Both the position numbers and the translations under genes were made by a program. This document shows positions 29,239-38,816 of a stretch of DNA of 64,000 nt, one piece after another. A model generated the notes under the pieces. That model ran no database searches, was not told the origin of the DNA, and saw only the letters and a list, made by a program, of their open reading frames with translations. Where the stretch lies: the NCBI GenBank assembly GCA_018136815.1, contig CM030933.1, forward strand, positions 5,348,282 to 5,412,281. The letters are read 5' to 3'. The number at the start of each line of letters is the position of its first letter. Positions within the stretch are counted from its first letter, which is position 1. The stretch is from Isochrysis galbana. Lineage: Eukaryota; Haptophyta; Isochrysidales; Isochrysidaceae.

Positions 29239-29646
29239 AGGCTGTCTTCCCATGCCCGCCTGGCCGCCTGGGCAGTTCTCGCCGAGTCAGTTCCTTGTGC
29301 AAAGAGTACGTAGCGCTTTGCTCAGCGTGGCGCGTGGCGTATCTCTCTATTATTCTGATTAGTATTGATTCTTCCGAGAAGTTTATACCGTCGTAATGAA
29401 TCCTATAGAAGTATGTGATTATGTATCTCCACGCTAGTAGATATAGCACGCATAACGCTTTCGGGGCGTCTCCCTTTGGAAAGATGAATAGGTTATCTAT
29501 AATGGTTTCTTCCCTTTTTCTTTCCGTCTTAGGTGAGAAACGCGCGACTTTATTCAGCTCGCCTAGTATGTTGGTTATCCTGGGGCATTCGCCTAGGTGC
29601 ATCGAGGATTCGTCTACTTCGTCTCCGCATATGCAGCACGTGTCGT
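29239..29646 (-). mobile_element. ORF2-tail portion of the older minus-strand LINE copy
   Basis: The minus frame at 29602-29237 encodes HLGECPRITNILGELNKVARFSPK, IIDNLFIFPKGDAPKALCVLYLLAWRYI and the following helices, closely related to residues 543-640 of the 702-residue protein. It continues after the inserted element at 26787. The 5' end at about 29646 meets a hairpin-type element. Confidence 0.75.
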
Positions 29647-30158
29647 CAACCTACTTTTATAAGTGGGGGTCAATGGGGGCCTCGCGCCCCCCTCTCTCCA
29701 TCGCGGACACCCCCAGGGGTGGGCCCGTACAATCAACCACAGCCCTTGCCCTTTGGCAGGGGCTGGGCAATCACCACACTGGCTCAGACCCCTAGTGGGC
29801 GCGGGCCGTGATTCGCACTCCCACGCCCTGCGTGGGCCTGCCCTCGAGCTGACCCCCCCCCCTTCCCTGGTCGCCAGGCAGACAGATGCCTCTGGGCGGC
29901 TCCCATGGCCAGCGAGGCAAGCGTGGGAGAGGCAGGGGGGGCCAGGGGCTGAGCCCCAGCCTCCACTGCCCCCTGAGCTGCCCTGGCTGGCCCTCTGGAA
30001 GCCCCCAAAGGACCTCTGAGAGCAGGCCGTGGCGCGCCGCATGGCGACGCGCCGCAGGGACACAGGAGGAGGAGAATGGAGAGAGGGAGAGGGGGGGGTT
30101 TGCACCCCCCCCGATGGAGTGCGGTAAGAAATGGGACCCGTTTGCATAAGCAAACGGG
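29647..30158. mobile_element. Pair of hairpin-headed elements facing each other
   Basis: At 29647 a plus-strand copy starts CAAC with stem CCTACTT, loop TTAT, stem AAGTGGG, then GGTCAATGGGGGCC and about 370 bases related to 15250-15560 and 51208-51300. At 30158 a minus-strand end has a perfect nine-pair hairpin CCCGTTTGC, loop TTAT, GCAAACGGG (30158-30137), followed by a GC-rich stretch. The boundary between the two, near 30040, is not clear. Confidence 0.5.
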
Positions 30159-30478
30159 CGGAGAGGGGCGGCTGGCGACAGGTGGGAGATGAGGAGGGAG
30201 AGGCTCAAGACGCCTACGAGAACCCTTGTGGCAAGTATCTCGAGGCGCAGTCTTTTATTCCTCGAGGACCGCTCGCGGCGAGAGCTGTAAGGGCCGTTCC
30301 TCTTCACGACGAGAGGTTCCTCCCCCCCCCCCCGGTGCTTTTTCCCGGAGAGTCGGCCGGCGTCGACCGGTCCGCCTCAATGGGTTTTCCCTCATTTTAA
30401 CTTGTGGGGAGTTAGAATGAGAGCCGGGGGCTTGCGAGGGGGGAGATTTGGAGGGGTGCATAGGAATATGTATCTGTG
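30159..30478. other. Intergenic, no gene recognised
   Basis: GC-rich sequence with a C-run at 30323-30334. No conserved coding content is visible. Confidence 0.3.
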
Positions 30479-30900
30479 TCAACAGCACGCGCCAAGGTGT
30501 ACGGGCAGGTGCGCTGTGGGCTGTCGTGTTGGTGCCGGGCTAGTGAGAGTAGTGGTACTAACGCTCAGTTGTTTTATATATGCGGCACGTGTCGGTTCTA
30601 TCCGGGAAGTGGTTGTAGCCGTACCCACTCGCCTGTGTGTGATATGTTTGAAGTGTAGATGCACGTCCCGCGCCGTTACCATTGGAGAGGTGTGGGCACT
30701 CCTGATTCTGCTCACCAGAGGGGGTTCGTTTAACGTATGTTTCCGGCCTGTTACTCTTAATGTTTGAGTGCAGAGTGTTGATCTGTGTGTTTTTACCCTG
30801 TGTATCGCCTGTTGGTGACCTGCAGCCCCTGAGTACCCCCAAGCCCCGAGTCTTCCAAGTTATCCTTTCAAGTCTACGAGTCCCTACGAGTCCCAAGCCA
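30479..30900 (-). pseudogene. Decayed LINE ORF2-tail fragment
   Basis: On the minus strand the frame at 30715-30479 encodes TARDVHLHFKHITHRRVGT, matching residues 501-520 of the 702-residue protein, and 30896-30558 carries TDTCRIYKT in place of the Cys motif. Stops and a lost Cys show decay. Confidence 0.6.
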
Positions 30901-31748
30901 GCAGTATCTGCTCACCGCGCCCTTTCTCCTTTCTCCTACGTCCTTCGTCCCTCCGATTCGCGTTCCGAGCCACTTTCCCGTCCATTTCACATGCCCGTCA
31001 TTGGCCTTCCCCGCTCTCCCGATAAGCCCGTTCCGGGCTCCCCGGATGAACTGTGCGCCGCGCTAGCCGCCGGTGCGCCTTCGCGACTCGTTCCCAAAGT
31101 TCCCAAAGAGGAAACGAGCTTCGTGCTTCGCTCCGACAGAGTGATATTGGGTGGTGGGTGGTGGGGGCACTGCCCCCTCCCCTCGATATTTGTCCTCCCC
31201 CCAGTGCATGCACCGACCCCGCGCACCCCAGCGCGTTCTCTCCTAGAGTCCACGCTGGGGGAAAACCCCTTTCGGGTAAAAGCAACGCAGGGGGGGGGGG
31301 CACTCGTGAGATAGGAGCCCACAAGCGCTAATCTCCCTCGCTACAGCGAGTGGCCGCGGCGAGCCGCGGCCCTTCCCTCCTGGCTCTGGCGCCCCCGTCT
31401 TCTCTTACCCAAACGGGGCGAGAAGACACGTTTCTGCCCCGCTCCCCCCTCCGGCCTCCCTCATGAGAGGTCCCACAAGTTTTTACTCTAGGGTTAGTGG
31501 AGGGTTGGACTGGACACTCTCAAGACTCTTGCTCTCCTGGACATGACAAACAGTAGCAGAGTGAGCGCCTCTGCTCTCTGCGCGCAGGCATGGAGTCCAG
31601 AGGGTGCCTCGTCGAAAGCTATGTCTGGGTCAGCCATGCACTAATTGTGGGTGATGAGTAGCAAGCGGGCGGGCGACTCGGGTAGCGCTAGGTAGAGCGC
31701 GCCTCACATTACGAGGGTACTGTCGCCAGGGTATGCTTTCGAGAAGGT
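30901..31748. repeat. Intergenic with dispersed repeats C and A
   Basis: The segment 30993-31140 (CTCTCCCGATAAGCCCGTTCC to AACGAGCTT...CTCCGACAG) recurs at about 51455-51570 with high identity (repeat C). It runs directly into a copy of the core of repeat A (31140-31290). From 31300 to 31748 I see no gene; this part should include the 3' flank of the minus-strand hydrolase gene. Confidence 0.5.
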
Positions 31749-32455
31749 TCAGCCGAGGGGATTTATTATTCGCGTGACGAGCTCTGCCGGGACCGCCTCG
31801 ATGGAGTCGTGCTCCCAAACCGGCACCTCGATGCTCTCCAGCTCCTTCTCCTCGGCTAGTTGGGCCGCCTCCAATGCACGTGCGACACGTGCAACCTCCT
31901 TCGCGCTCCGCCGGTTCTTCCTTCGGCTTGCTTCGCGCTTGAGCTCCGATCGCGCCGCCGCCTTAGTCTTCTGGAGGAGCGAGGCGCCTGCCGCAAAGTC
32001 ACGTGTCGCTCCCGCAGCAACGCACGATTCGGCTTCCGCCCGCGCCGCCTCCGCCCAGCATGTTGCGGTTCTCGCAAGCTTGAGCTGCGCAAACGTGACG
32101 GTCAACGCCAGGGGTGAGGCAGTACGCATGCACTCTAACGCGGCCACGTGCCACTCGGATGAACCAGATTCAAGAGCGCCCACGATCTCCGGCAGCGTCT
32201 CCTTCGTGAAGGCTTCTTCGATTTGTGGTGCATAAAAGAGCGCATGCTCTGGACCCCAAGCGGAGAGGCTTGGCGGCTCGATACAGGCCTCTGACAGCCG
32301 GCGCGAGATGCGGCCCAGTAGGTCGGCACCAGGGAGGTTTGCGCTCGACGAGAAGCCCTCGCCGAGCGCATCCGCCATTCTGGGCAACGCATGCGACTCG
32401 GTCATATGCGTGGCAAGTCCCAGCGAAATGCATTCTGGGGCGGAGAGAGATGCGC
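31749..32455 (-). CDS. HIBCH: 3-hydroxyisobutyryl-CoA hydrolase, C-terminal part (cut by gap)
   Basis: The last 235 residues are visible. The enzyme hydrolyses 3-hydroxyisobutyryl-CoA in mitochondrial valine catabolism and belongs to the crotonase superfamily. Supporting segments are GLATHMTES, LPEIVGALESGSSEWHVAALECMRTASPLAL (read at about 32060-32150), TVTFAQLKLART, DFAAGASLLQKTKAA and the end VPVWEHDSIEAVPAELVTRIINPLG. These follow the order of the family C-terminus (SPLSL, GVRA.L.DK, P.W.P..L..V). Between LLQKTKAA and VPVWEHD is an unusual charged Ala/Arg/Glu-rich insertion of about 45 residues. The N-terminal catalytic crotonase half is missing behind the N run. Confidence 0.75.
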
Positions 32456-32555
32456 NNNNNNNNNNNNNNNNNNNNNNNNNNNNNNNNNNNNNNNNNNNNN
32501 NNNNNNNNNNNNNNNNNNNNNNNNNNNNNNNNNNNNNNNNNNNNNNNNNNNNNNN
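32456..32555. other. Assembly gap (100 N)
   Basis: A run of exactly 100 N. A host gene on the minus strand is cut on the left and a plus-strand LINE fragment starts on the right, so either a transposon interrupts the gene or two contigs are joined here without overlap. Confidence 0.95.
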
Positions 32556-33491
32556 AACAACATATGGATTCACACAGACACCGACTATCTCGGGGAGGCC
32601 TCCAGCACCGGTGACGTAGTGAGCGCCGAGGAAACACGACGCTACCACCCCCCGGCACGATGGGAGAATGGATATAAAGGACCCAAGTACTTGGAATACC
32701 CACTGGCCGACGAGTACGCCATACAAAAAGGAAGAATTGCACTCGATGCGATCACGGTCTCCGACATCACAAAAGCCGAGCTCAAGGCAGCACGACGCAA
32801 CGACCCTCAAGCGACCAGAACAGCATGGGAGAAACGCCTAGACATCTCGAAAGAGGACTGGAAACACATAGCCAGGCTGTACACCCTGCCGTTGCTAAAA
32901 CACACGGACAAGCACCCTCACTTCAAACACATTACCCACAGGAGAATAGGTACCAGAAACAGATTCTCGACAAGCACAACGAACAAATGCAGGATGTGTA
33001 ACCGATATCAAGAGGACTCATGCCACCTAGCGTGGTGCCCGGCGACAAGAAAAATCTTCGACACCATAGACGCGATTGCTAACTACACCCCGGAACAGAA
33101 CAGGACCCGCAAGCAGAAAACTAAAGACAGATTGTTCGCATACCCAAACGCGAACACCCCTGACAGTTTGAAAACCCTCTACATAATAGCCTGGAAGTAC
33201 ATAATAAGGGACTTCTACAGAGTAGAATTCGAATCATATGAATATCACTACATACCTGTTTTAGAATCCACGCTAATAAGATTCACTACCCTGGTGAGGG
33301 GCCGTACCCCGTCGAACACTTACCGTCCAATGCGCACTCGCACGGCGGCCCAGGGTAGAAAACCTAAAATTAAAAAACCAGCGGAGCTCAGCACCCCTAT
33401 ATTTACAGAAGACGACAAAGGAAGACTAAAGATAAGCGACAACCTCGGCCTAGTGGCGAAAGCGATCGGCCTTGCCGAGAGGCTCGACTAA
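32556..33491 (+). mobile_element. LINE ORF2 C-terminal region, open frame, diverged subfamily
   Basis: From the gap the frame is open for about 312 codons. It aligns with the C-terminal half of the 702-residue protein: KYLEYPLADEYAIQ, HPHFKHITHRRIGTRNRF, KCRMCNRYQEDSCHLAWCP and LYIIAWKYIIRDFYRVEF. The Cys-x2-Cys...His-x4-Cys set is kept. It differs at many positions, so it is a distinct subfamily. The upstream reverse transcriptase, if present, is in the gap. Confidence 0.7.
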
Positions 33492-34000
33492 GCGCCTAAG
33501 TCGAGACACATCCCCTCCCCCCCCGTTTCAAGAGAACGCTCACGTAAATGAGCACTCCACGAGTGAGTGATACCCCATTAACAACACAAAACCCTCACAA
33601 CATCAATCAGCAAGAAACGGGCCACATAGAGGCACAGGAGGAAGGCGAGAAAAGTCCACTGTGGGCCGGTGCACCCCGCCCGCCCCAGCCCCCCCACAAC
33701 CTGGGCCCCTATGTAGAGCACGAGGGGAGTTGCCGCAAGGCGGGAAGTGAGGGAGAGGAAGGGATCTGGGCGTGGCTACAACAGCTAACCCAGTAGCCGC
33801 ACGCGTGGCGCGAATATTAAAAGGTTTTTTTTTCTTGGCGCATGCATGCAAGGGGGTGGGTCTCTAGTAAGCCACCGCTGCGGCCCACACTCGCTATGGC
33901 GGGAGTGATGAGCGCTCTGGGCTCTGGCCCCCACTAGTTTCACGACTGCCTTTTATGGCGTGCCCGGAACAGAATGCCTTGCTGACTCACTCTCTCCCTG
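33492..34000. other. 3' flank of LINE fragment, no gene recognised
   Basis: Possible 3' untranslated region of the element. GGCGCGAATATTAAAAGG followed by T(9) at about 33809-33835 resembles GTGGCGAGAATAAAAAGAGG at about 51657 and may be another element's 3' end. Confidence 0.35.
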
Positions 34001-34270
34001 ACAGACTCGCTTGATTTATCGCCGCTCGCCGCTCGCCGCTTGCCATGGCCCTGGCCCCTGGCCCCTGGCCCCGGCCGCCTTGGCCTTGGCGCCCTGGCCC
34101 TGGCCCCTGGCCCCTGGCCCTGGTCTGTCGCAGCCACCCCATTGCTCCAACCCCTCCTCCCCCCCTAGTCGACATGCAGATAGGTGCAGCGTGGGGGCCC
34201 CAGGAGCTCAGGAGCGCCAGCGAGGGAGAGGCAGGGGAGGCCAAGGCCCAGACCCAACCTCTGCCCCCTT
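34001..34270 (+). repeat. Fragment of the short hairpin element (internal part)
   Basis: The segment from about 34125 (CCCCATTGCTCCAACCCC, GTCGACATGCAGATAGGTGCAG, GGAGCGCCAGCGAGGGAGAG) matches 15365-15500 and 16640-16740. The preceding 34045-34120 is a short GGCCCTGGCCCCT-type tandem stretch. Confidence 0.55.
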
Positions 34271-34496
34271 AGCCCTTCCTTAGTTGGCCGCTAGCTGCGG
34301 CCAGTGGACCTCCGGGAGCCTCCAGGGGGTAGGGGCTAGGGGCGCCAGCGGGCGACTGGAGGCCTGCTGTAGGCGCGCCATCGCACGTGCCGCAGGAGCG
34401 GGGGGAGAGAGCGCGGAGAAGGGGGTGGGCGTGAGCGAGAGCTCCACCCACCGAAAAATGGGCAGGTCCCGCCATGAAGGGGCACCCTCCTTCTCC

Positions 34497-34710
34497 TACA
34501 TGTGAAACACAGGAACAGGAACAGTGAACAGTGCACAGTGTTTTTTTTCGGAGGCCCAAAACATATGTTTTTCGCTGTTTTATTTCGGGCGGCCTCCCTA
34601 CCCGGCACAATTGTTTTTCACACTGTTGTTCTCCGTTTTTTTGACGGCAAAAAACATAGTTTTTTGCTGTTTTATTTCTAAGTTTGACTGTTGACTGTGT
34701 TTCACATGTA
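34497..34710. mobile_element. Candidate MITE with 14-bp terminal inverted repeats and TA duplication
   Basis: CATGTGAAACACAG at 34499-34512 is the exact inverse of CTGTGTTTCACATG at 34695-34708, and TA follows on both sides (34497-34498 and 34709-34710). The 210-bp interior is AT-rich compared with its surroundings and has two related TTTTTNGCTGTTTTATTTC segments (about 34568 and 34663). It encodes nothing. TA target sites are typical of Tc1/mariner-type transposons. It ends about 105 bases before the RabGGTase beta start codon. Confidence 0.6.
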
Positions 34711-34815
34711 GTAGGCTCCTCCTGCCTCCTGTGCGCTTACGACTTGAGGCTTGAGGCATGCGGACGACCCCTCCCCCCCGGTATCAAGTCCCCCCCCGCC
34801 CGCCCTCCCACGCCG

Positions 34816-36483
34816 ATGGCTGCGCCGCCGCCTCTCCTCTCCTCTCTACACACCTCCTACATATGCCGCGTGAGCGCAGACTCGGAGTCGTTCGAATTCC
34901 AGGTGTCAGAGCACCTTCGCATGTCCGGCGTCTACTGGGGCGCCTGCGCCCTCCACCTCCTCTCGCAGCTCGATCAGCTGCAGCGTGAGCAAATCGTCAG
35001 CTTTGTGCTCTCTTGCCAGAGGGGCAACGGAGGCTTTGCGGGCAACCTGGGGCACGATGCGCACATCCTCTACACGCTCTCGGCAGTACAGATCCTTGCA
35101 CTCTTCGACGCGCTTGACTACCTCGACGAGTCCCGTGTGATGCGATACGTCGCCTCGCTGCAACAGCAGGACGGAGCATTCGCAGGCGACGAGTGGGGAG
35201 AGATCGACACGCGCTTCACCTACTGCGCGCTGTGCTGTGCCTCGCTGCTTGGACGGATGGAGGATATCAATGTTCAGGCCGCCGTCGAATTCATCCAACG
35301 GTGCGAGAACTTCGACGGCGGATACGGCTGTGAACCAGGCGGCGAGTCGCATGCAGGCCAAATTTTCACGTGAGCAGACTGCCATTGCAGAGGATGCTTG
35401 CCTTTGTGGCGATTCTCTACCCCTGGAGGGTGGCTTCAATGCCTCCGTCTGAGAGAAATTTGTCTCACCTCAGAGTTGTAGTTGCCTCGCTCCTCTTGTC
35501 ACGTGTGCAGGTGTGTGGGCGCTCTGGCCATTGCCGGTCGGTTAGACATGGTCAAGGAGAAGGAGCTGGCATGGTGGCTCTGCGAACGCCAGACACCGGG
35601 GGGCGGCCTCAACGGCCGCCCACAGAAAGATGCGGATGTGAGTCTACTTGCACCCATGTGTTCGCTGCCCGATGCAGTGAATGCGGCGCCTTGAGACGCC
35701 GATACCTTTTGGGGGTGGCACAAGCACTGCAAGCGACGCGCATTCCCAAATTGCTAACCAACTCCTTTGCATCCGCTCCAATGCTCTTTCATGCTTGCGC
35801 AGGTCTGCTATTCCTGGTGGGTGCTATCGGCACTGACGCTTCTCAAGCGTGTCGATTGGATAGATGGTTCCGCCTTGAGACGATTCATTCTCTCGTGTCA
35901 GGTGAGTGTCGGTTCTTCTACCAATATTTTCTGTCGGGTTTCCACCTATCCTAGTGCGCCGCTCTTCGAATGATGATAGCTATTTGCTCTGCCGATGTGC
36001 ATCGCCTCCGCCTTCCTGCTTGATGTACTGCGTATCAATCCGCAACCGGTGGTTTGTAAGCAACGTCCTCATGTGACGGTAGGACCAAGAGGAAGGAGGA
36101 ATCGCTGACAAACCTGGCGATGTCCCGGATGTCTTCCACACGTTCTTTGGCATCGCAGGTAGGCACGCTGCATCTTTGCCACGCGGGCGCCACGGCCGTA
36201 TCACATTACACCGGTGCTGCCTCTTATTTCACCACCAGGTCTCTCCCTCTTGGGCACCGATGATGTGCCTCCTATCGATGCTGCACATGCGATGCCGGCG
36301 AGTGTAATGCGCAAGATAGAGGCCCGAAATGCGGAGCGAGCTCAAGTTCGTGAGCGGCGGGGGGGGAGCCAGTCGACGGAGACACAACCGCTACCGCTGA
36401 TGAGCTTTGTGGACTCGGCTTTCACAACCCGTGCGGAATACGAGAGGTGGGCAGCCGAGATGAAGGCTGGTGGCAACGAGTAA
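34816..36483 (+). CDS. RABGGTB: Rab geranylgeranyltransferase beta subunit
   Basis: Five exons (34816-35369, 35511-35637, 35803-35901, 36083-36158, 36239-36483) join in frame to 366 residues, all with GT-AG borders. The enzyme attaches geranylgeranyl groups to C-terminal cysteines of Rab GTPases together with the alpha subunit and REP. The alpha-alpha toroid repeats are clear: [36 protein letters not shown] (read at about 35010-35080), [42 protein letters not shown] and [17 protein letters not shown]. The zinc ligands are visible as Asp and Cys in KDADVCYSWW and His in DVFHTFFG. After GLSLLG about 60 extra residues (Arg/Glu-rich, then a Pro-poor tail) extend beyond the usual end. The start MAAPPPLL at 34816 is the first in-frame Met. 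Confidence 0.93.
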
Positions 36484-36854
36484 GTGGAGTGGTGGCAGCT
36501 CAAGGATAATGATCTAGGGAAGACGGGTCGTGTTTTCTTTTCAAACACGTGCTGCCTGCCATTCATATTCAGGGGCGTGTGCTTTCACACGTCCCCAGCT
36601 AGTGCGTACCGCTAGTACGCTCTTCGGCTAGTATGCAGTACGCACTCCCCTAGTGCAGGCTGGTACGCACTTCGCCCAGGTCCCCCCATTCTCCATTCTG
36701 CGGTTAGGATGCCCTGGGCTAGCCGTTCGCATAGGGGGGGGCGTGATGGTACGGCAGCCTCAACAAAACTAGGCTAGGTCTAGGCCAAGAGGAAGAGGAT
36801 GCAAGGACCGGTGCCCCACGCTGTGCGCAACCGCCTCGCTCGCGCTCCTCAAGC
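36484..36854. other. Intergenic with short GCTAGTAC-type repeats
   Basis: No gene is recognised. Around 36598-36670 the phrase CTAGTNCG or its variants occurs several times (CTAGTGCGTACC, CTAGTACGC, CTAGTATGC). Confidence 0.3.
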
Positions 36855-37701
36855 TCATAGGCCCTCTGAGTCAATCCCATTGCGCATGAGATTGAGATTC
36901 ACGAGAGTATTCAAGCCCCCCTTGGCCTTGGACATGGCCTCTGTGAATGCCTTCATCCCCTCGTCGCCAGTGGAGTTCCCACCAAGATTGAGATTTTCGA
37001 GAGTGTTCAATGCCCCTATGGATAGAGCCTCGGGAAATGCCTTGATCCCTTCCTCACCAATGTTGTTCCAATCCAGTTCGAGATTTCTTAGATTCTTGCG
37101 AGGGCCCCTTTGGAGATGCCCTCTGTCAAGACGATCATCCCCTCGTCGCCAATGTTGCTTGTGGAGAGTTTGAGACGTATGAGATTGTGCAAGGCCCCCT
37201 GAGAGAGGATCCAAAGAAATGCCTTCATCAAGTCTTTGCCGATTTCGTTCCACCCAAGCTCAAGACTATGGAGATTGTCCAAGGCAGGCTCCCTTGAGTA
37301 TGGCCTAGAGAAGCAAGACTTTCTTTTTGTGGGAGATCGGAGGCTCCCCCCGTGCAAGAGAAGGCACGGCCCCTCGCCTTCCCGCGGGGGGAAGATGATA
37401 GGCATAGAGAACGCGCGAGCCAGACGACGGTGTCATAAGATGAGAAACAAGGGCGAATAGACGGGATAACTAAGCCCAAGTCATCGGCAGAAATCGATTC
37501 GAGCGCCGCGACGAAGGCGAAGGCAGCCTCCGATGGCAAGGCATGGACCGGAGAGAAGTCCGTCGACTCGAGCACCGTTGCGTCGTGCGCGTGCGAACCG
37601 ATCCACGCTCGTTTTTCCTCGAGGGGCTCCGCGCAATAGCGCTGCTCGTCGTGCTTGCCTCGACGCGATGCACGACGCTTGCGGGTTCGGAGAGCTTTCA
37701 T
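36855..37701 (-). pseudogene. LRR (ribonuclease-inhibitor-like) gene with frameshifts
   Basis: Minus-strand frames in three phases each carry leucine-rich repeats of the 28-residue type. At 37701-37228 there is a helical start (LESISADDLGLVIPSI). At about 37310-37090 are LHSLELGWNEIGKDLMKAF and LIRLKLSTSNIGDEGM. At 37115-36855 are LRNLELDWNNIGEEGIKAF, LENLNLGGNSTGDEGMKAF and LVNLNLMRNGI. Repeats run on across phase changes at about 37290 and 37115, so either the copy is broken by indels or unusual introns are present. I favour a pseudogene. Confidence 0.55.
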
Positions 37702-37954
37702 TCGGTAGCTTAAGTATTGCGTAGTAATTAGTAACTATATACTTCTGTTGAACCAAGGGGGCGCCAGAAGGAAAACCCCTGACCGGAGCCGGAGCCCCTC
37801 CATTAATTAAGTTGTCACACCCCGCATTCGTATTCCCATACTTGCATTCCATGTGCCATGTGACAAGCTTTAATAATGGGCTGAAACCTAGCAGTAGGGT
37901 CCATATGAGTTCGTTTACTCAAGCAATGAGGGGGAATGAGTGCTATCCCAGAAT

Positions 37955-38816
37955 CTATTCCTCAACTTCGTCATCGACGTCTTCTAGCAATGCGGCTTCT
38001 AGTGCCTTGCGTTGCCCAAGCTTGAGGTAGCCCGCCTCTTTGAGCATAGATACAAGTGTCTCTCGGGATGATGCGTCCCCAAGTCCAAGAGACACCTGCC
38101 GTGCCAGGTTCTTGAGTGCGGTAACATCAGCGCCACGTGACCGTAGCTCTTCTATCAGTGCCCGAACAGGTGTATGCCTTGTCCCCGGCGCCAATCCCGC
38201 TGACTCAGGTGAAGGAGTCCACTCACGTAGCAAGCCATCCGCTCCAATCCGCTTCGGGACCACGGGCACTTTGTAATCCGACGGGCGACCGTGCGCGTAG
38301 TAATAGCCCTCGCCAGGCTTTATTGTAGCGGAAGCCGACCCGGAGACGCTTGCAATCGTATGGCCACTAGTATGTGTGCCTTCCGGTGGCCTTTTCGCCG
38401 CTGCCGCCGCCTCTTCTGGACTCAATTTGCGTGGCGGCTCCACCGGCACCTTCCTATCGGCACTTCCGACAGCGCCATAATAGTAGCTACCGTCCAAACC
38501 CCCCCGGGCGCCAGTTGTGGTATGTGGCACCCTGCTCCTTTCCTCGGCGGCCTTTCGAGCGGCATCGTACGCTTCTTGTGCTGCGGCTTCAGCCGCACGA
38601 TGTCCTCGAGGACCGGGGCGCGAATCAGGTTTGAAAGTGCGCAAGTCCCGGTGCATGTACGCCTCGTGAGAGCAGCGCAGACAGCGGAGGAGATCAGGGT
38701 TATTGTCGTGCCGCACGTAGCCCCTTCCCTATAATGAAGTGGCAAATTGGAAAATGCAGTCAAGCAAAGATGTAGCCGTACGAGGAAAGCTTAAATTCGG
38801 GCGCATTGTCTCGCAT
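37955..38816 (-). CDS. Uncharacterised protein with N-terminal CxxC/H motif
   Basis: A main exon (38723-37955) is open in one frame. I infer a 35-base first exon (38816-38782) with a 58-base intron. The join gives MRDNAPEFKLSSGYVRHDNN in frame, followed by DLLRCLRCSHEAYMHRDLRTF. The RCLRCSHEAYMHR stretch could bind zinc together with other residues. Two copies of a short motif with a Tyr cluster and a Lys-Val-Pro step (SYYYGAVGSADRKVPVEPP and GYYYAHGRPSDYKVPVVPK) lie in mid-protein. The C-terminal 70 residues are helical and acidic at the end. I do not recognise the family. The first exon and the splice choice are inferred. Confidence 0.6.

Noticed and set aside
25900..30200. CRISPR-like or phage-like arrays
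   Set aside because: Repeats are transposon fragments and minisatellites without regular spacers; the genome is eukaryotic with spliceosomal introns.
31749..32810. One 353-codon minus ORF running through the N run
   Set aside because: The part right of the gap is antisense to a LINE frame; only 31749-32455 matches HIBCH, so continuity through the gap is an artefact.
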